Shown piece by piece: positions 12,554-29,190 of a stretch of 64,000 bases of DNA. The translations under genes and the position numbers were made by a program. Source of the DNA: Argentina anserina (lineage: Eukaryota; Streptophyta; Magnoliopsida; Rosales; Rosaceae); the NCBI RefSeq assembly GCF_933775445.1, contig NC_065872.1, positions 18,166,001-18,230,000 of the forward strand, read 5' to 3'. Below the pieces are notes generated by a model that searched no databases, had not been told where the DNA came from, and saw nothing but the letters and a program-made list of their open reading frames with translations. Each line of letters starts with the position of its first letter. Position 1 is the stretch's first letter.

Positions 12554-13445
12554 GGCCAGTTTAGTCAGCACACATCTCAGAACATTGTGTCACGGAACAA
12601 ATTGATCGCCGGGAATCTGTTTCCTCAATCCCTTAAATGCTCATCAAAGACGTCGTTTCGAACACCATGTTATCAGGTTGCATTAGACCAATGGGTAGTA
12701 TATCATCTCCATAGATGAGCCTTTTTGCGAGATCGTTAATGTTTGTGATGGTTCAGCAAAGGGTAAAAGAATGTAGAGGAGTAGTAGCTATAGGCTATAG
12801 CCAAGCCAAGGATCTGTTCTACCGGTTTTAGACTTGCTTTGAAATTGCAAGAACTCCTACGAATTCTTTCATTGAGTTAGAATTTATGAACTGGAGGAGT
12901 TTTTTATTCCGCTTTAATATTTGAAGAAGCACGATATTGAAAATTAAGAAGTGTAACTTTTTGCAATGAGTTTAAGCTTAGTGGATTTGGACTAATGTTA
13001 TTCATGTAATTAACATATGAGACAGAGTCGCCTATCAGAATTTGGTCTCAAAACTTTCCCAATACCAATAAGCAGACATTCACTCATCTTTTGTACATTT
13101 AACAAAGAAGCTCGTATTGCACTACGAAGATTTAATCCGTTATTCTACATCAACTAAACACTAGAAGAAAATTCAAAATTATATAAAATAACGGGTATCA
13201 ACATTTCAACTATAGCATGTCTGATTAAAATCTCCATGAATTTCGAAGCCACAAATTCAATTACAGTTGTAATTAAAACTGACCATAAGAGGACCGAAGT
13301 AATAATCAGTTTGCTTTTGGGCAGATTGACAGGATTCTAAACACCTACCTTAAGACCAAAAATGCAACATGCATATAACTAAATCATGAGAAATTTTTAT
13401 ATGTTACCGCAATACCACGTGCACTAAGCACATTAACTTTCTGCC
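12554..13445. other. Spacer without a recognised gene
   Basis: Short open stretches occur (for example 12549-12715) but have no recognisable domain. The right part is AT-rich. Confidence 0.5.
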
Positions 13446-13575
13446 GTGATAGGTAGTGTGATAGCTAGTGTGACAGACAATGTGACAGACAATGTGACAG
13501 ACAGTGTGATAGCAAGTGTGATAGGCAGTGTGACAGGTATTGTGATAACAAGTGTGACTATGGGTGTGATATCAC
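13446..13575. repeat. 12-bp tandem repeat, 10 units plus a partial one
   Basis: The unit is GTGAYAGNNANT, running without phase slip from 13446 to 13565 and ending GTGATATCAC. The array is open in one frame because 12 is a multiple of 3, but no start codon or flanking frame supports coding. Confidence 0.9.
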
Positions 13576-13663
13576 ATTAATGTCAATATTTGGATCATAT
13601 GAATTGATTTGAGAAGTTCAAGATCACATAGACAATACACAAAGGTTCATTATTTCTAGTCAT

Positions 13664-13692
13664 TTTTCTTTTTCTTCTTTTTCTTCTTTTTC

Positions 13693-13724
<32 letters not shown>
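13664..13724. repeat. Compound microsatellite (TTCTTT)n then (ATT)n
   Basis: A TTCTTT-type run from about 13664 passes straight into roughly ten ATT units ending at 13724. Confidence 0.9.
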
Positions 13725-13916
13725 TTGATCAAGTATGATAGATATGAGAATAATTCGTAGAATAGAAATAACTTTATTATTGGATTTATTGCGTCCTTCT
13801 TACTTGTTTATATTTCGACATGTGAATTTATTACACTAAAATTATAATTTAATATATTTTTATTATTTGTGAAATGATCTTTCATGGGTATTGATGATTT
13901 TGAATTAGGATTTCAG

Positions 13917-14020
13917 ATTTAGAGTTTAGGGTGAAGGATTTAGGGTTTGGGGTTTAGGATGTACTATTTTAGGGTTTTAGGGTTTATGGTATTAGAGTGT
14001 AGAGTGTAGGGTTTTAGAAA
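13917..14020 (+). repeat. Degenerate telomere-like repeats (TTTAGGG)
   Basis: Several TTTAGGG or TTTAGGGTTT units and near-variants (TTTGGGG, TTTAGGATG, GTGTAGGGTTT) lie head to tail over about 100 bases. This matches the plant telomere unit, in an interstitial, decayed form. Confidence 0.6.
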
Positions 14021-15090
14021 GAAACTCAAAATAGTTTTTGACAAAATAGATTAAATACTATAATTCTAATTAAATCTTGCGTGTCAAATTGTGATAGGAA
14101 TGATATACCACTAAGCATTGTCAAAGAATGCTATAGTAGCACTGCAAAATTTCTCCTAAATCATTGGCATTTCTTATATTTAGTTTCCACCAAAATCTAC
14201 ACTATAACTTCCTTTTCGGCCACTACTTGTTACTCTCATTTGTGAGGGTAACATACCTAGTCTAAACTAGTAGGTATAACCATATGTGATATGTATATAT
14301 ATGCACAAAGCTTTGCTTAAGATTTGAGTGAATTAAGTATGAGGGGGAATATATAATTCATAATGGTGTGGAGGAAAGAGCTCTAAATGTAAAACACTGA
14401 GTACAGCAAAGGTCACGTTTTAGAGGGACATGCATATTCAGCTCGATCAAGAAACTCTAAATGCAATTCCAGACATCATAACCTACATCATTTTTATTTC
14501 TTTAGTCGTGGAAAAACAAAATGCTCTCGTCATAGTTTGGTTATTGTTGTTAAGTCTGTTTACGATATTGTAGTTTTGTAACAGATAATATACTAAGAAC
14601 AATGAGATCTACTCTGCCGAACAGATTGTATTTGTCCGCCAAAAATAAACTTGAAGATTACAAAACATTACATGCCGAGGACAGCCAAGATCTTCTATTT
14701 GACTAAACTAATAAATGAATACTTACACTTTAGAAATTTATTTATGAATTAGACGAGTGCGTGAAAAATAGAGCTTTGCGTTGTTGACTAGCATTATGTC
14801 CAGTTGTCGACTCTCATGTTGTTCAAGTTTGAACGAGCTAAATGATGAAGATTTGAACACGAATTACACTTCAGAGTTTGTTAAAGCAGCTGAGCATGAT
14901 ATAACATAGCAATATATGCATGTATATTACCAGGTGGTAGCTCTAGTTCAAGTTCAAGAATTCAAGGTTTCAATGTTGTATGAGAATTTAATCATTTGTT
15001 GTGTATAAAACTATAACTGTTGGCGAGTCTCCTCGAAAGGCAAAAGCTAATACTTATAATGCCGAATCCGGAATCGGAGATGTGACTAGG
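14021..15090. other. AT-rich spacer without a recognised gene
   Basis: No coding or RNA gene recognised; it ends at the target duplication of the next solo LTR. Confidence 0.5.
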
Positions 15091-15095
15091 ACTCC

Positions 15096-17908
15096 TGTAA
15101 TAACCCGATTTTTCGGAACAATGTTTGGATTCATTAATTTATGTTAAGTGGTGAAATTCATTAAAATGAAATTTGGATTGCTTGCAAAATTACGAAACAC
15201 GAACGGAAACGTTTCAGAACGTTTAATTAGTAAAAACGTTACGTTTCCGCAACGTATATATAGACTTTTACTCCGTCGATCGTTTGTGAAAACTTTCTTC
15301 ACGAAAGTCGTAGAGCTCGTCGATACGAGTACGTGGACATGTGACACGTCCGAATCAGATATCGGAGGTGAAAGTTATTAACGTCGAAGGTTCGTTTCCG
15401 ATTTTGGAAACTAGTAGAAATAGAAAACTTTTGGGATTAGGGTTTCCATTTCTGGAAACCCTTCACCCGCGCCTCCCTCCTTCCTCTCTCTCCCCCTCGC
15501 GACTCTCTCTCCCCGATCTAACCTTCCCCCTCAAATCGCCTCCGGCGATCTCCACAGACGGAACGACGTGGTCCTCACCGCCACTCCACACGACCTCGCA
15601 AGGACCTCAGCGTCGGACCCCGAGCCCATGACGCCCTGCCTTCGTCGTCGTGAAGCAGCGAGCCACAACCGAGCCTCCTACAATTCTCACCGCCGCATGC
15701 TCCGCACCCGACAATGCAGACCTCGGCGCTCATACCCTCCGCCGCTCCTCACTTCCAGAGCCAACAACGGCGCGACCGGAGCTCGATTCGCATCGTCCAA
15801 TTCGCAGATCGCACGATCTCGACTCCGCCGAACATCTTGAGTTCTCCGGCCATTTTAGGGCAACGTACGGGTAAGAAATGCATTTAATTTGATGTTGTGA
15901 TGTGTGTGGATGATTTTGGGATCGATTTGATGAAGTTTGGGAGAGAATCGGAGGAGGAGGAGATTTGGGGATACCGCCGCCTTAGGCGGCGCGTGTGGAC
16001 GCGTGGAGGTGGCTAGGCACGATGTGACGCCGTGGGAAGAAAGAGGGGAGGAAGGAGAAGAGATTTTGGGCGGCGGTGGCGTCATACGCGCCTTGGTTGG
16101 TGTCAGTGCGTGGGCCCCACGCGCTGCCACAGTGAGTAGTGAGTGGCGCGTGAGCGCCACGCGCGGTCGCCAGTGAGTGGCGCGTGTACCCCACGCGCCG
16201 CCACGTGCGGCGGCGCGTGAACAGTATTCTCGAAGGGTAAATTTGTATTTTATTTTTAGGGACGGTGAATGTAAAAATGTGATTTACGTACAGTAATTGT
16301 AAATTTTATTTACGTACGGTAAATGTAAATATAAATTACTTTCAATAAATGTAAAAGTAATTTCAGAAGGGTTAATCAGTAATTAATATTTACTGAAATA
16401 GTATGTATTTTGGAATAGTATTTATATGTACAGAAATACATAAACAGTATGTACTCGTACATGAATACGTAATGGATGAGTATTTATACAGTAACACATG
16501 AATAGTAAATACGTGAATAGTATACAGTGAAATAGTACTCAATGAACAGTACTTCGTAAAACCAGAAATTACTGAACAGTAACAGATTATTACTGTTTCG
16601 GTATTTAAAGGTTTACGAAATGTTTCTAAATTCTTTTCTTATCTTTTCAAGGTGATCGATAAATCAAGGAAATGTATTATCTTCGGAAATTGTGGAATTA
16701 CGCTCGAGTTGATAAGGTGAGTAAAATCTCACATATTTACGAATCTACCCTTGCGGAGATTCAAGATTTTACAAGAGTTTTTAATATTGAATTACGACAT
16801 GTATACGATATAGTGGATTACATATATATTGTATAAATGGTAATAAGTACATATATATATAGTTTGCTATATTATATACTGTTATGAATTCATTAGAATT
16901 GCTCATTTCGATGACGAGAATTAAATATTGAGCATGTTATTTTGATTTGTACAATATGATGTGAGATTATTGTACGTGATTTTAACATGTAGATTGTTAA
17001 AATGTTGATTTGTCTTCGGACTTGATTTTTGGTACAATATGATGTGAGATTATTGTACGTGATTTTAACATTGAGATTGTTAAAATGTTGATTTGTCTAC
17101 GGACTTGATTTGGTACAATATGATGTGAGATTATTGTACGTGTTTGGCAAGTCGGAACCTAGCCTTTGGCCGGGCGAAAGTTACGATACAGTTAGAGCTC
17201 TAGTCTGTCTGCCAGAGTCCTGGATGTGAGGTAACGGGTGGTTATCTGCTCATGAGTACTCATATTTTTAGATATTGGGTAGCGGGTGGTTGCCCAATAT
17301 CGGCGGTGTATTACGAGAGGGGTAACAGATGTGTACCAGCGTTCTTGGTACCCGTATTATAAATGCATTTGGGTAACCAGAAGGGTTACTTAATTTCTCA
17401 TGAGCGCTTCTTTTCACATTTCTTGGGGACAACCAGATGGGCCGTCCATTGACTCATGAGTGCATTTATATTTGTTTGATTTGTGGATTTTCGTATATAT
17501 ATTAATATACGAGTTATATTTTCATTTTACTCATACGAGCTTTAAAGCTTACCGGGTTTGTGTTTACAATCCCGGTGCACCAGTTCGATGGTGTAGTGGA
17601 TAACTCCGCAGGTGTGGATTAGCGGGAATTGACGGATCGCTCAGAGGACTTGAAGTTATTTATCTCCAGCTTGTGTGAGGATTTTGTGTGACTATCTTGT
17701 GAGGTTGTTGTGAGGATTATACATTTCTATTTGCTATAATGTTGAATTATAATTTGGTTTGTAATAATCGGTTTGACTGAGTTGTATTTTGAACTCAGAG
17801 ATGATCCGCTGTGCCATTTTAAATGATTTCGATTTCATCGAGATTGTTTGGTGTTTAACGACTTTGTAATTTTGAGTTTTTTAAGCTTGAAATTTTGGGG
17901 TCGTTACA
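15096..17908 (+). mobile_element. Solo LTR of the same Ty3/gypsy family, copy 2
   Basis: It starts TGTAATAACCC and ends GGTCGTTACA, flanked by ACTCC on both sides (15091-15095 and 17909-17913), a perfect 5-bp target duplication. At 2813 bp in forward orientation it shares the family landmarks (GAGCTCGTCGATACGAG, the GGCCGGGCGAAAGTTACG block, GC hairpin at 15975-15991). The TATA position reads TAGAAATAG, so the promoter may be damaged. A roughly 90-bp unit containing GTACAATATGATGTGAGA is repeated three times at 16940-17140. Confidence 0.95.
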
Positions 17909-17913
17909 ACTCC

Positions 17914-18600
17914 TGAATTAGAAAGACACTGCCTTCACAGATGCAATCTGTAAGGTGTAGAATATCAGCTGGAAATAGATATCTGGGAATCGAACACCAG
18001 CAAAAGAGAGCTGTCCCAAATTGACATTCTTTCTGAAGCACTTCGTAATTTTAACTTCTCAAGTGTCTGCGCCACATTCACACAGTAGAACACCAAACCC
18101 CTTACCGACTCCTCCCGGAATTGCGTTATCGTAGCCGAGCCAGGAATGGCCGTTAGTCCCACCACTTTTCACCGGTTAGAGAGGCCCACTTTAATACATT
18201 AACTCAGGCTACAATTTCATTGTTTCACGGCTCTCACTTCTGCAAGTAACTTTGCAAGTCGAAAAACTTCCAATTATGAAAAATGGCCAGCGCCTGGTTC
18301 AATCATCATATAAATTATAAATTCCTGCTAAATCTTGAATAGCAGTGGGCCAAGATAGAATCAAATACTAGAATCAAGGACCAGTTTATTAATGAGACAG
18401 CTAGCGACGATTGATACGAGGGACGTGATCTCGCTCGTGAGGGTAATGAAATTATTCAGACTACGTAAACTGATGTACTAGGGAAGATGGTACAGAAACA
18501 TTTCTTAGCCTAACGGCTATTGAGCTTCTGAAAGACGGAAAATGCTCATGTAAAGTATGTAGCCCAGCTCTAAATGCTTCCATTGTTACACGAAAAGGAG
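17914..18600. other. Spacer, including the likely 3' UTR of the helicase gene
   Basis: No separate gene recognised. The helicase stop codon is at 18639 on the minus strand, so the right part probably holds its 3' UTR. Confidence 0.4.
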
Positions 18601-18638
18601 GCAAAGAAACATGGCTAAGCACTTCATTTTATGTTATC

Positions 18639-22291
<3,653 letters not shown>

Positions 22292-23493
22292 GAATCTGGA
22301 AACCCTAGCTTGACCTAATCAATTGGATCTGGGGGTAAAAAAAACCCTAGAAATTTGAGAGACGAAGAGAGGAGGAGGAAAGGGGCTAGGGCTTTTGTGT
22401 TGTCTTGCTATTAATATTTAGTTTTTGATAGAGAGAGCATTCGCGAATTACGCTTTAGTCCCCCTTTGTATTTTAGTTTTATTTATAGTCTATTTTAAAC
22501 CGACTATCACAACTTTTTTTTATCGATGCATATATCAAAATGTAGGCCTAGTTTGGGAGCAGAATTCCTTTTAAACGCCTGTGAGCGTGATTACTTTTAA
22601 ATGTTATGAGCAGAATCGTTTGATAAACTGTTTTTAAAAGTGTTATGACTATGTAAGAACGACAAACTATTTTGAGTGTTTTGTTGTAAAATACCCAAAT
22701 TACCTTTCTAATATAATACTGGGGTGTGTAAACGTATACTAAAGCAAAATTTTTTGACAACAGTACACAAAGTATTGCCCACTATTAAAATTAGTGTTTC
22801 ATGTTTCAAATCAATTGATATATAACAGGATGCAACATGTCTTCAAATGTCCCTCTAGTAGCAACGCCTTTGCATGTCTTTGAGTTTTTTTAACTGATCT
22901 ATGTGTTGTTCACAAATATGGTACAGTTGCCCATTATTAAATTGGTACGTGTGCCATTGAGTAGCAATGGGATGAATTGGAACAGATTGAGATATCAAAT
23001 TTACCTACATGCATGAACGGTAACGCATGTTAGTTACGAACTGATAAAATGAACAAGTTATATCTAATTTGGTACATACCTTGACAAAATGACATCCAAT
23101 ATATCCATAGCAAATTCACCACCCTCACAATCACCACGGTATTCATTTCGACATTCCTTTTGATTATATAAAGGAAGATAGGTAATGCACATGGTGCTTG
23201 ATAAGTGGACTACTGTCACACCATATCATATGACAATAATGTATGTCCCATATCAGGCAAGGTCATCCAAAAGTCTTCATGTGCAAACCCATCAACAAAA
23301 TAATCAAGGTGATTCTCTAGCTGATGAAAAAATAAAGCCCCGTAAAATGTGGTCTTCATAGAAAGTGCAGTTCCCTCTAAGCTCATCTAGTAAAAGTTTC
23401 TGTACTGTATGCCAACCATCATGACCAAACCCCATTGAAATAGCTACGAATCTGAATCCACAATTTACATCCATATCAATATCAATTTGGTTT
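22292..23493. other. Helicase promoter region and spacer with a MITE fragment
   Basis: The helicase 5' leader and promoter lie just above 22291; no canonical TATA box was found. At about 22545-22690 the sequence starts with GGCCTAGTTTGGGAG and contains GTAAGAACGACAAACTATTTTGAGTGTTT, which resembles 29240-29345 of another putative MITE, so it is probably a fragment of the same family. The remainder shows nothing recognisable. Confidence 0.45.
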
Positions 23494-23498
23494 GCAAT

Positions 23499-26267
23499 TG
23501 TAATAACCCTAAAATTTCAAAACAATATTTGATTTGATTTGAATTCTATAAAGTTGTGAAATTCAATTAAAACGAATTTGATTGTTTGCGATGTTACGAA
23601 ACGAAAAAACGGAAACGTTCTCGGAACGTTTAATTAGAAAAACGTTACGTTACCGAACGAATATATCGACTTTTATTCCGTTGCTCGGTTGCGAAAACTT
23701 TCTTCACGAAAGTTGTAGAGCTCGTCAATACGAGTTCGTGAGTATGTGACGCGTTCGAATCGGACGTCGTACGTAAAAGTTATTAATGACGGAAGTTAGT
23801 TTCCGATTTTAGACGGGGGTATAAAAGGAAACTTTGTGAAGTAGGGTTTCCATTTTCAGAAACCCACTTCCTTCATTCACCCCGCGCCTCCTTTCTCTCC
23901 CTCTCACCGATTCTCCCTCTCGCCTCTCGGCTTCACCACCGATCTCCCATCTCAGGGAGACGTGGTCCTCACCGCCGGCCTAGGAGGCACCGCACCACCC
24001 CCCGCAGGCAACCCCAAGGAGGACGCACCCTCTCGCGCCGCGCCAGGGCTCCACCAACATCTCCAAGTTGCTACGTTTCCTCCGCTGTGTCAAAGCCTAA
24101 CTCTGGTGGTCTCCAAGCTTGATTGAGGTGAGGGTTAGCATGATTAGGTTGTTGTGATGCTTGATTGTCGATTTGTGGTTGTTTGGTTGCGATTTGGAAG
24201 AGATTGGAGGAGGAGGGTTTAGGAGGAGATACCGCCGCCTTAGGCGGCGCGTGTGAACGCATGGTGGTGCCTAGGCACGGTGTGATGCCGTGGGAAGGAA
24301 GAGGGGAGGAAGGACAAGAGAATGGGCTCGGCGGGGGCGTGATACGCACCGTGATTGGTGTCGGCGCGTGAGCGCCACGCGCGGCCTGCCGGAGGTGGCG
24401 CGTGCACCCTACGCGCCACCACGTGAGGTGGCATGAACAATGTTTCTGAAAAGGGTAATTTTGTAATTTATTTTTACGTACGGTAAATGTAAAAAGGTGA
24501 TTTACGTACGGTAAATGTAAATTTTATTTACGTACGGTAAATATAAATGTAAATTACTTTTAGTAAAGGTAAAAAGTAATTTTGGAAGGGTAATTCGGTA
24601 ATTATTATTTACTCAGACAGTACGTATATTTGAATAGTATTTATACGTACAGAAATACGTAAACAGTATGTACTCGTATAGAAATACGTATTTGGATGTG
24701 TATTTATACATTAATACATGAATAATAAATACGTGAATAGTAAAACAGTAAATAGTACTCAGTGAACAGTAAATTCGTAAAACCGAAAATTGCTTAACAG
24801 TAACCGATTATTACTGTTACGGCATTTAAAGGTTTACGAAACGTTTCTAAATTTCTTTTCTTATCTTTTCAAGGTGATCGATAAATCAAGGAAATGAATT
24901 ATCTTCGGAAATTGTGGAATTACGCTCGAGTTGATAAGGTGAGTAAAATCTCACATATTTACGAATCTACCCTTGTGGTGATTCCAAGATTTTTGCAAGA
25001 GTTTTAAATATTGAAATACGACATGTATACAATATAGTGGATTATATATATATATTGTATAAATGGTAATAAGTATATATATATATAGTTTGTTATATTA
25101 TATACTGTTATGAATTCATCTAAAATAGGTCATTTCGATGACGAGCATGAGATTTTAATATGGAGTTTGTTAAACGTTTTGTCTTCGGACGTGTTATAAA
25201 TTATGACATGTATAAGATATAGTGGATTACGTATATATTGTATAAATGGTAAATAAATACATATATATATAGTTTGCTATATAATATACTGTTATGATTT
25301 CATCGTGATGATGTCATTTTGATGACAAGATTTTATCGAGCATGTGATTTTGATTTGTACAATATGATGTGAGATTATTGTACGTGATTTTAACATGGAG
25401 ATTGTTAAAATGTGATTTGTCTTCAGACTTGATTTTTGGTACAATATGATGTGAGATTATTGTACGTGTTTGGGAAGTCGGAACCTAGTCCTTGGCCGGG
25501 CGAAAGTTACGATACAGTTAGAGCTCTAGTCTGTCTGCCTGAAACCTGCATGTGAGGTAACGGGTGGTTATCTGCTCATGAGTACTCATATTGTTTTGAT
25601 ATTGGGTAGCGGGTGGTTGCCCAATATCAGCGGTGTATTACGAGAGGGGTAACAGATGTGTATCAGCGTTCTTGGTACCCGTATTATAAATGCATTTGGG
25701 TAACCAGAAGGGTTACTTAATTTCTCATGAGAGTTTTCATTTCATATTTCTTTGGGACAACCAGATGGGCCGTCCATTGACTCATGAGTGTATTTATATT
25801 TGTTGATTTCTGGATTTTTCGTATATATTAATATGCGAGTTATATTTTCATTTTACTCATACGAGCTGTAAAGCTTACCGGGTTTGTGTTACAATCCCGG
25901 TGCACCAATTCAATGGTGTAGGGGATACTTCCACATGTGTTGATTAGTGGAGATTGAGAGACGACTCCGGAGACTCGAAGTTATTCGTTACCCTGCTTGT
26001 GGTGAGATTTATAGAGTGGATTTGTGTGTGAGAATTTGTGAGAATTTATTTGTGAGTTTTGTGAGAGATTGTGAGGATTATTACATTTCCATTTTTATGT
26101 ATGGATTATAAATTTGGGTTGTAATAATTGGTTTGTCTGAGTTGTATTGAGAACTCAGTAATGATCCGCTGTGACATTTTAAATGATTTCGATTTTATTG
26201 AGATTGTTTGGTGTTTAACGACTTTGAAATTTTGTGTTTTTAAGCTCGAAATTTTGGGGTCGTTACA
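23499..26267 (+). repeat. 5' LTR of the truncated Ty3/gypsy element
   Basis: It runs from TGTAATAACCC to GGTCGTTACA, 2769 bp, and lines up with the solo LTRs through its whole length. A TATA box (TATAAAA, 23820-23826) precedes the presumed start. A GC hairpin (CGCCGCC, loop TTA, GGCGGCG) lies at 24233-24249, followed by a GC-rich region with several GGTGGCGCGT-type words. AT-rich and GTACAATATGATGTGAGA repeats fill 25020-25470. Confidence 0.93.
23820..23826 (+). promoter_or_regulatory. TATA box in the Ty3/gypsy LTR
   Basis: TATAAAA in the context GGGGGTATAAAAGGAAAC, about 320 bases into the LTR. The minus-strand LTR at 57059-59737 keeps an equivalent TATAAAAGGAAG, while solo LTR copy 2 has lost it. 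Confidence 0.6.
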
Positions 26268-26269
26268 GT

Positions 26270-26281
26270 TGGTATCAGAGC
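26270..26281 (+). other. tRNA-Met primer binding site
   Basis: TGGTATCAGAGC, the standard complement of the 3' end of initiator tRNA-Met used by many plant LTR elements, two bases after the LTR end. Confidence 0.92.
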
Positions 26282-26553
26282 CTAAGTGTATTTGGCGATT
26301 ATCAATATCATCCGGGAGCGATGATCCGACTGCATGCGGGCACCCATCACATGCTCCTCGGTATTGATATGTCGTCGGGTACGCGAGAGTGTTTTAGGAG
26401 CCATACCTTATGGTTTGGTCCTCTAGGGAGTATTGTGATGATACTTTGATGATTCATCTCATTCTGAAATTTCATGTTGATATCTATTGAATTTGTTTTG
26501 ATTGAATTCGAGATTTAACAAGTATTGACTAAGCGTTTCGTTGTTTGAAGGTG

Positions 26554-29190
26554 ATGAACTCAGATAAGGGCCGAGGACAGGGCCGAGGACGGGCGAGAGG
26601 CCGATGTCGAGGTAGGGCCGCAGGCCGAGTCCGCAACGTGTAGAACCTGTATGAGGAGGCTGCTCCACAGGAAGAGCAGGTTGAGCCTGCTACTGCGGTT
26701 AGAGATGATGGTCGAGTGTTGAAACCGATCAAGGATATCAGTGCACTGTCAGCGCCGACCTTTCATGGAGGACTAGATCATATGGTAGCTGACCATTGGA
26801 TCGAGGGTATGGAGACTTATTTTGAGATGATAGAGTGCACAGAGATTGAGAAGAGAATGATAGCTACATTCTTTCTAAAAGGTGATGCTCTCGACTGGTG
26901 GAAGAGCATGAGACAAACTGTGGATGTGTCTACATTCACATGGGGAGGTTTCACTACCATCTTCCGAGAGAAGTATTTTCCACCCTCTGTACAGGAGGAC
27001 TTAGAGCTGGAGTTTCTGGCACTGGTACATGGAGACATGACTGTTAGAGAGTATGATGCTCCATTTTCGCAGCTGTACCGGTATGTCAGGCCTATGGGTG
27101 CGATCTCTTTAGCTCAGAAGTATCTACGAGGGCTGAAACAGGAGTACAAGACCATGATATTAGTCGTTTGCCTGACTACTAAGGAGTTGATATTTGAGAG
27201 TGCCATGAGCTTGGAGCAAGCAAATAAGACACAAGCAGGAGATGTGGGAAGTAGAGATGCAAAGGGAAAAGGAAAGGTAATATGTATAGGTAGCGAGCAC
27301 TCAGGACCGACGGGTAGGTCATGGAAGAGGCCAAGACCCCACTATCAGGTTCCGGCAAGGGCGACACCCCTAGCTATCAGGGCTCCACCATTCAGACCAT
27401 TGGCAGCGGTGAGGTGTTATGGCTGCAACGAGATGGGACATTACGTCTCAGCATGTCCGAAACCGAAGAGAACAAGCTGCCACCGGTGCGGGCAAGTCGG
27501 ACACATAGCTAGAGATTGTACCCGACCACTTCAGGGTAGGCAGGAACGGCCGCAGAGACAGCTACCAGCGGGCCAAGCTAGAGTGTTCGCAGTGGGTCAG
27601 CGAGACACAGGAGTGGAAGGTACATTATCACTTTTTGACTACCTTGCTAGAGTACTGTTTGATACGGGAGCATCGCATTCATTCATTGCTAGTTCGGTAG
27701 TAGAGATGCTAGGATTGATTCCTACACCTCTTGGGGACGCCTTATGTGTCACTTCACCCCTTGGAGTGTCCCTTGAGTTAGAGACAATCTGCAAGGCTTG
27801 TCCGATTATGATTGGGAGTAGAGAGTTCTATGCTTCGCTGATTGTGATTCCAGACCACATCTATGATGTGATCTTGGGGATTGATTGGTTGAGACCACAG
27901 CATGCGGTGATTGATTGTTTTGACATGGTGGTGTCCTTTCATAGACCCGGAGAGCTAGTGTTTCGTTATCGTTGCCTGAAGTCAGATAATGCAATGAGAT
28001 CAGGAGTTTTGGCACATGTGGAGTCGGTGGGACAGAAGGTGACTATCGCAGACATTGTGGTAGTATCTGAGTTTGGTGAAGTGTTCCAAGAGATACCGGG
28101 GCTACCTCCTCGAAAGTGGTAGATTTCTGCATTGATGTAGTACCTGGTACAGCACCAGTGTCAAAGGCGCCCTATAGAATGGGGCAGAATGAACTTAAGG
28201 AGTTGAAGGTGCAGATCGATGAGCTATTGGACCAAGGGTTCATTAGACCTAGCGTTTCACCTTAGGGAGCACCTGTTTTGTTCGTGAAGAAGAAAGATGG
28301 TTCTCTGCGGTTATGTGTGGACTATAGAGAACTGAACAAGGTGACCATCAAGAATAGGTACCCCTTACCTAGGATTGATGACTTGTTCGATCAGCTCAAA
28401 GGTGCTACGATGTTCTCTAAGATTGATTTGAGATCCGGTTATCATCAGCTCAGGGTGAAGGAAGAAGATATATCGAAGACAGCCTTCAGAACCCGGTATG
28501 GACATTATGAGTTTGTTGTCATTCCATTTGGTCTAACAAATGCACCAGCTGTCTTTATGAGTTTGATGAACCAAGTATTTAGCCCGTACTTGGATGAGTT
28601 TGTTGTGGTGTTTGTGGATGACATTCGGATATACTCCAAGACACAAGAAGAACATGTGGTGCATCTGAGAACAGTGTTGCAGACCTTGAAGGAGGCGAGG
28701 CTGTATGCCAAGGTAGAGAAGTGTGAGTTCTGGAAGGAAGAGGTCAAATTCCTTGGTCATGTTGTCTCAAAAGATGGAGTACTAGTGGACCCGTCAAAAG
28801 TAGAGGCAGCAAAGAATTGGAGTCGTCCAAAGAACCCTACAGAGATTCGTAGTTTCCTTGGTTTGTCAGGTTACTATAGGAGGTTTATCGAGGGGTTTTC
28901 TAGTATTGCATCTTCATTGACCAAGTTGACCAAGAAAGATACTCCGTTCGTGTGGACGGATGCATGTGAGGAAGCATTCAGCAAACTAAAGACCAGATTG
29001 ACTACAGCCCCAATGTTAACGATTCCTTCAAGGGGTGGTGGCTATGTCATTTACAATGATGCTTCGCTCCAAGGTTTAGGTTGTGTGTTGATGCAGCATG
29101 GACGAGTTGTTGCTTATGGCTCGAGACAGTTGAAGATTCATGAGAAGAATTATCCGACACACAACCTAGAGCTTGCGGCAGTTGTGTTTG
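26554..29190 (+). pseudogene. Broken gag-pol of the Ty3/gypsy element
   Basis: The frame opens with an arginine/glycine-rich N terminus and meets an in-frame TAG at 26641. From 26716 it encodes a retrotransposon gag domain, two CCHC zinc knuckles (CYGCNEMGHYVSAC and CHRCGQVGHIARDC) and an aspartic protease with LFDTGASHSFI. The frame shifts near 28113, and a second stop at about 28263 breaks the start of reverse transcriptase. From 28278 the RT is open, with [21 protein letters not shown] and the catalytic FVDD. RNase H begins ([13 protein letters not shown]) and ends after LELAAVVF at 29190. At least four lesions are present: two stops, one frameshift and one truncation. Confidence 0.92.

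Larger units (their letters stand above)
23499..29190 (+). mobile_element. Truncated Tekay/Del-like Ty3/gypsy retrotransposon
   Basis: A full 5' LTR (23499-26267) is followed by a tRNA-Met primer site, gag, protease, reverse transcriptase and the start of RNase H. The element stops abruptly near 29190 with no integrase, polypurine tract or 3' LTR. The 5 bases before the LTR are GCAAT; the partner duplication is lost with the 3' end. The sequence after the break belongs to another repeat. The pol motifs and long LTR fit the Tekay/Del chromovirus clade, but the chromodomain, which would prove it, is missing. Confidence 0.9.

Noticed and set aside
13446..13575. Open frame with a four-residue repeat through the 12-bp array
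   Set aside because: A 12-bp unit is automatically open once one unit is; there is no start codon and a stop lies just upstream.
15341..16194. Several 70-101 codon proline/arginine-rich frames
   Set aside because: They are in the equivalent GC-rich block of solo LTR copy 2; overlapping frames on both strands argue against coding.
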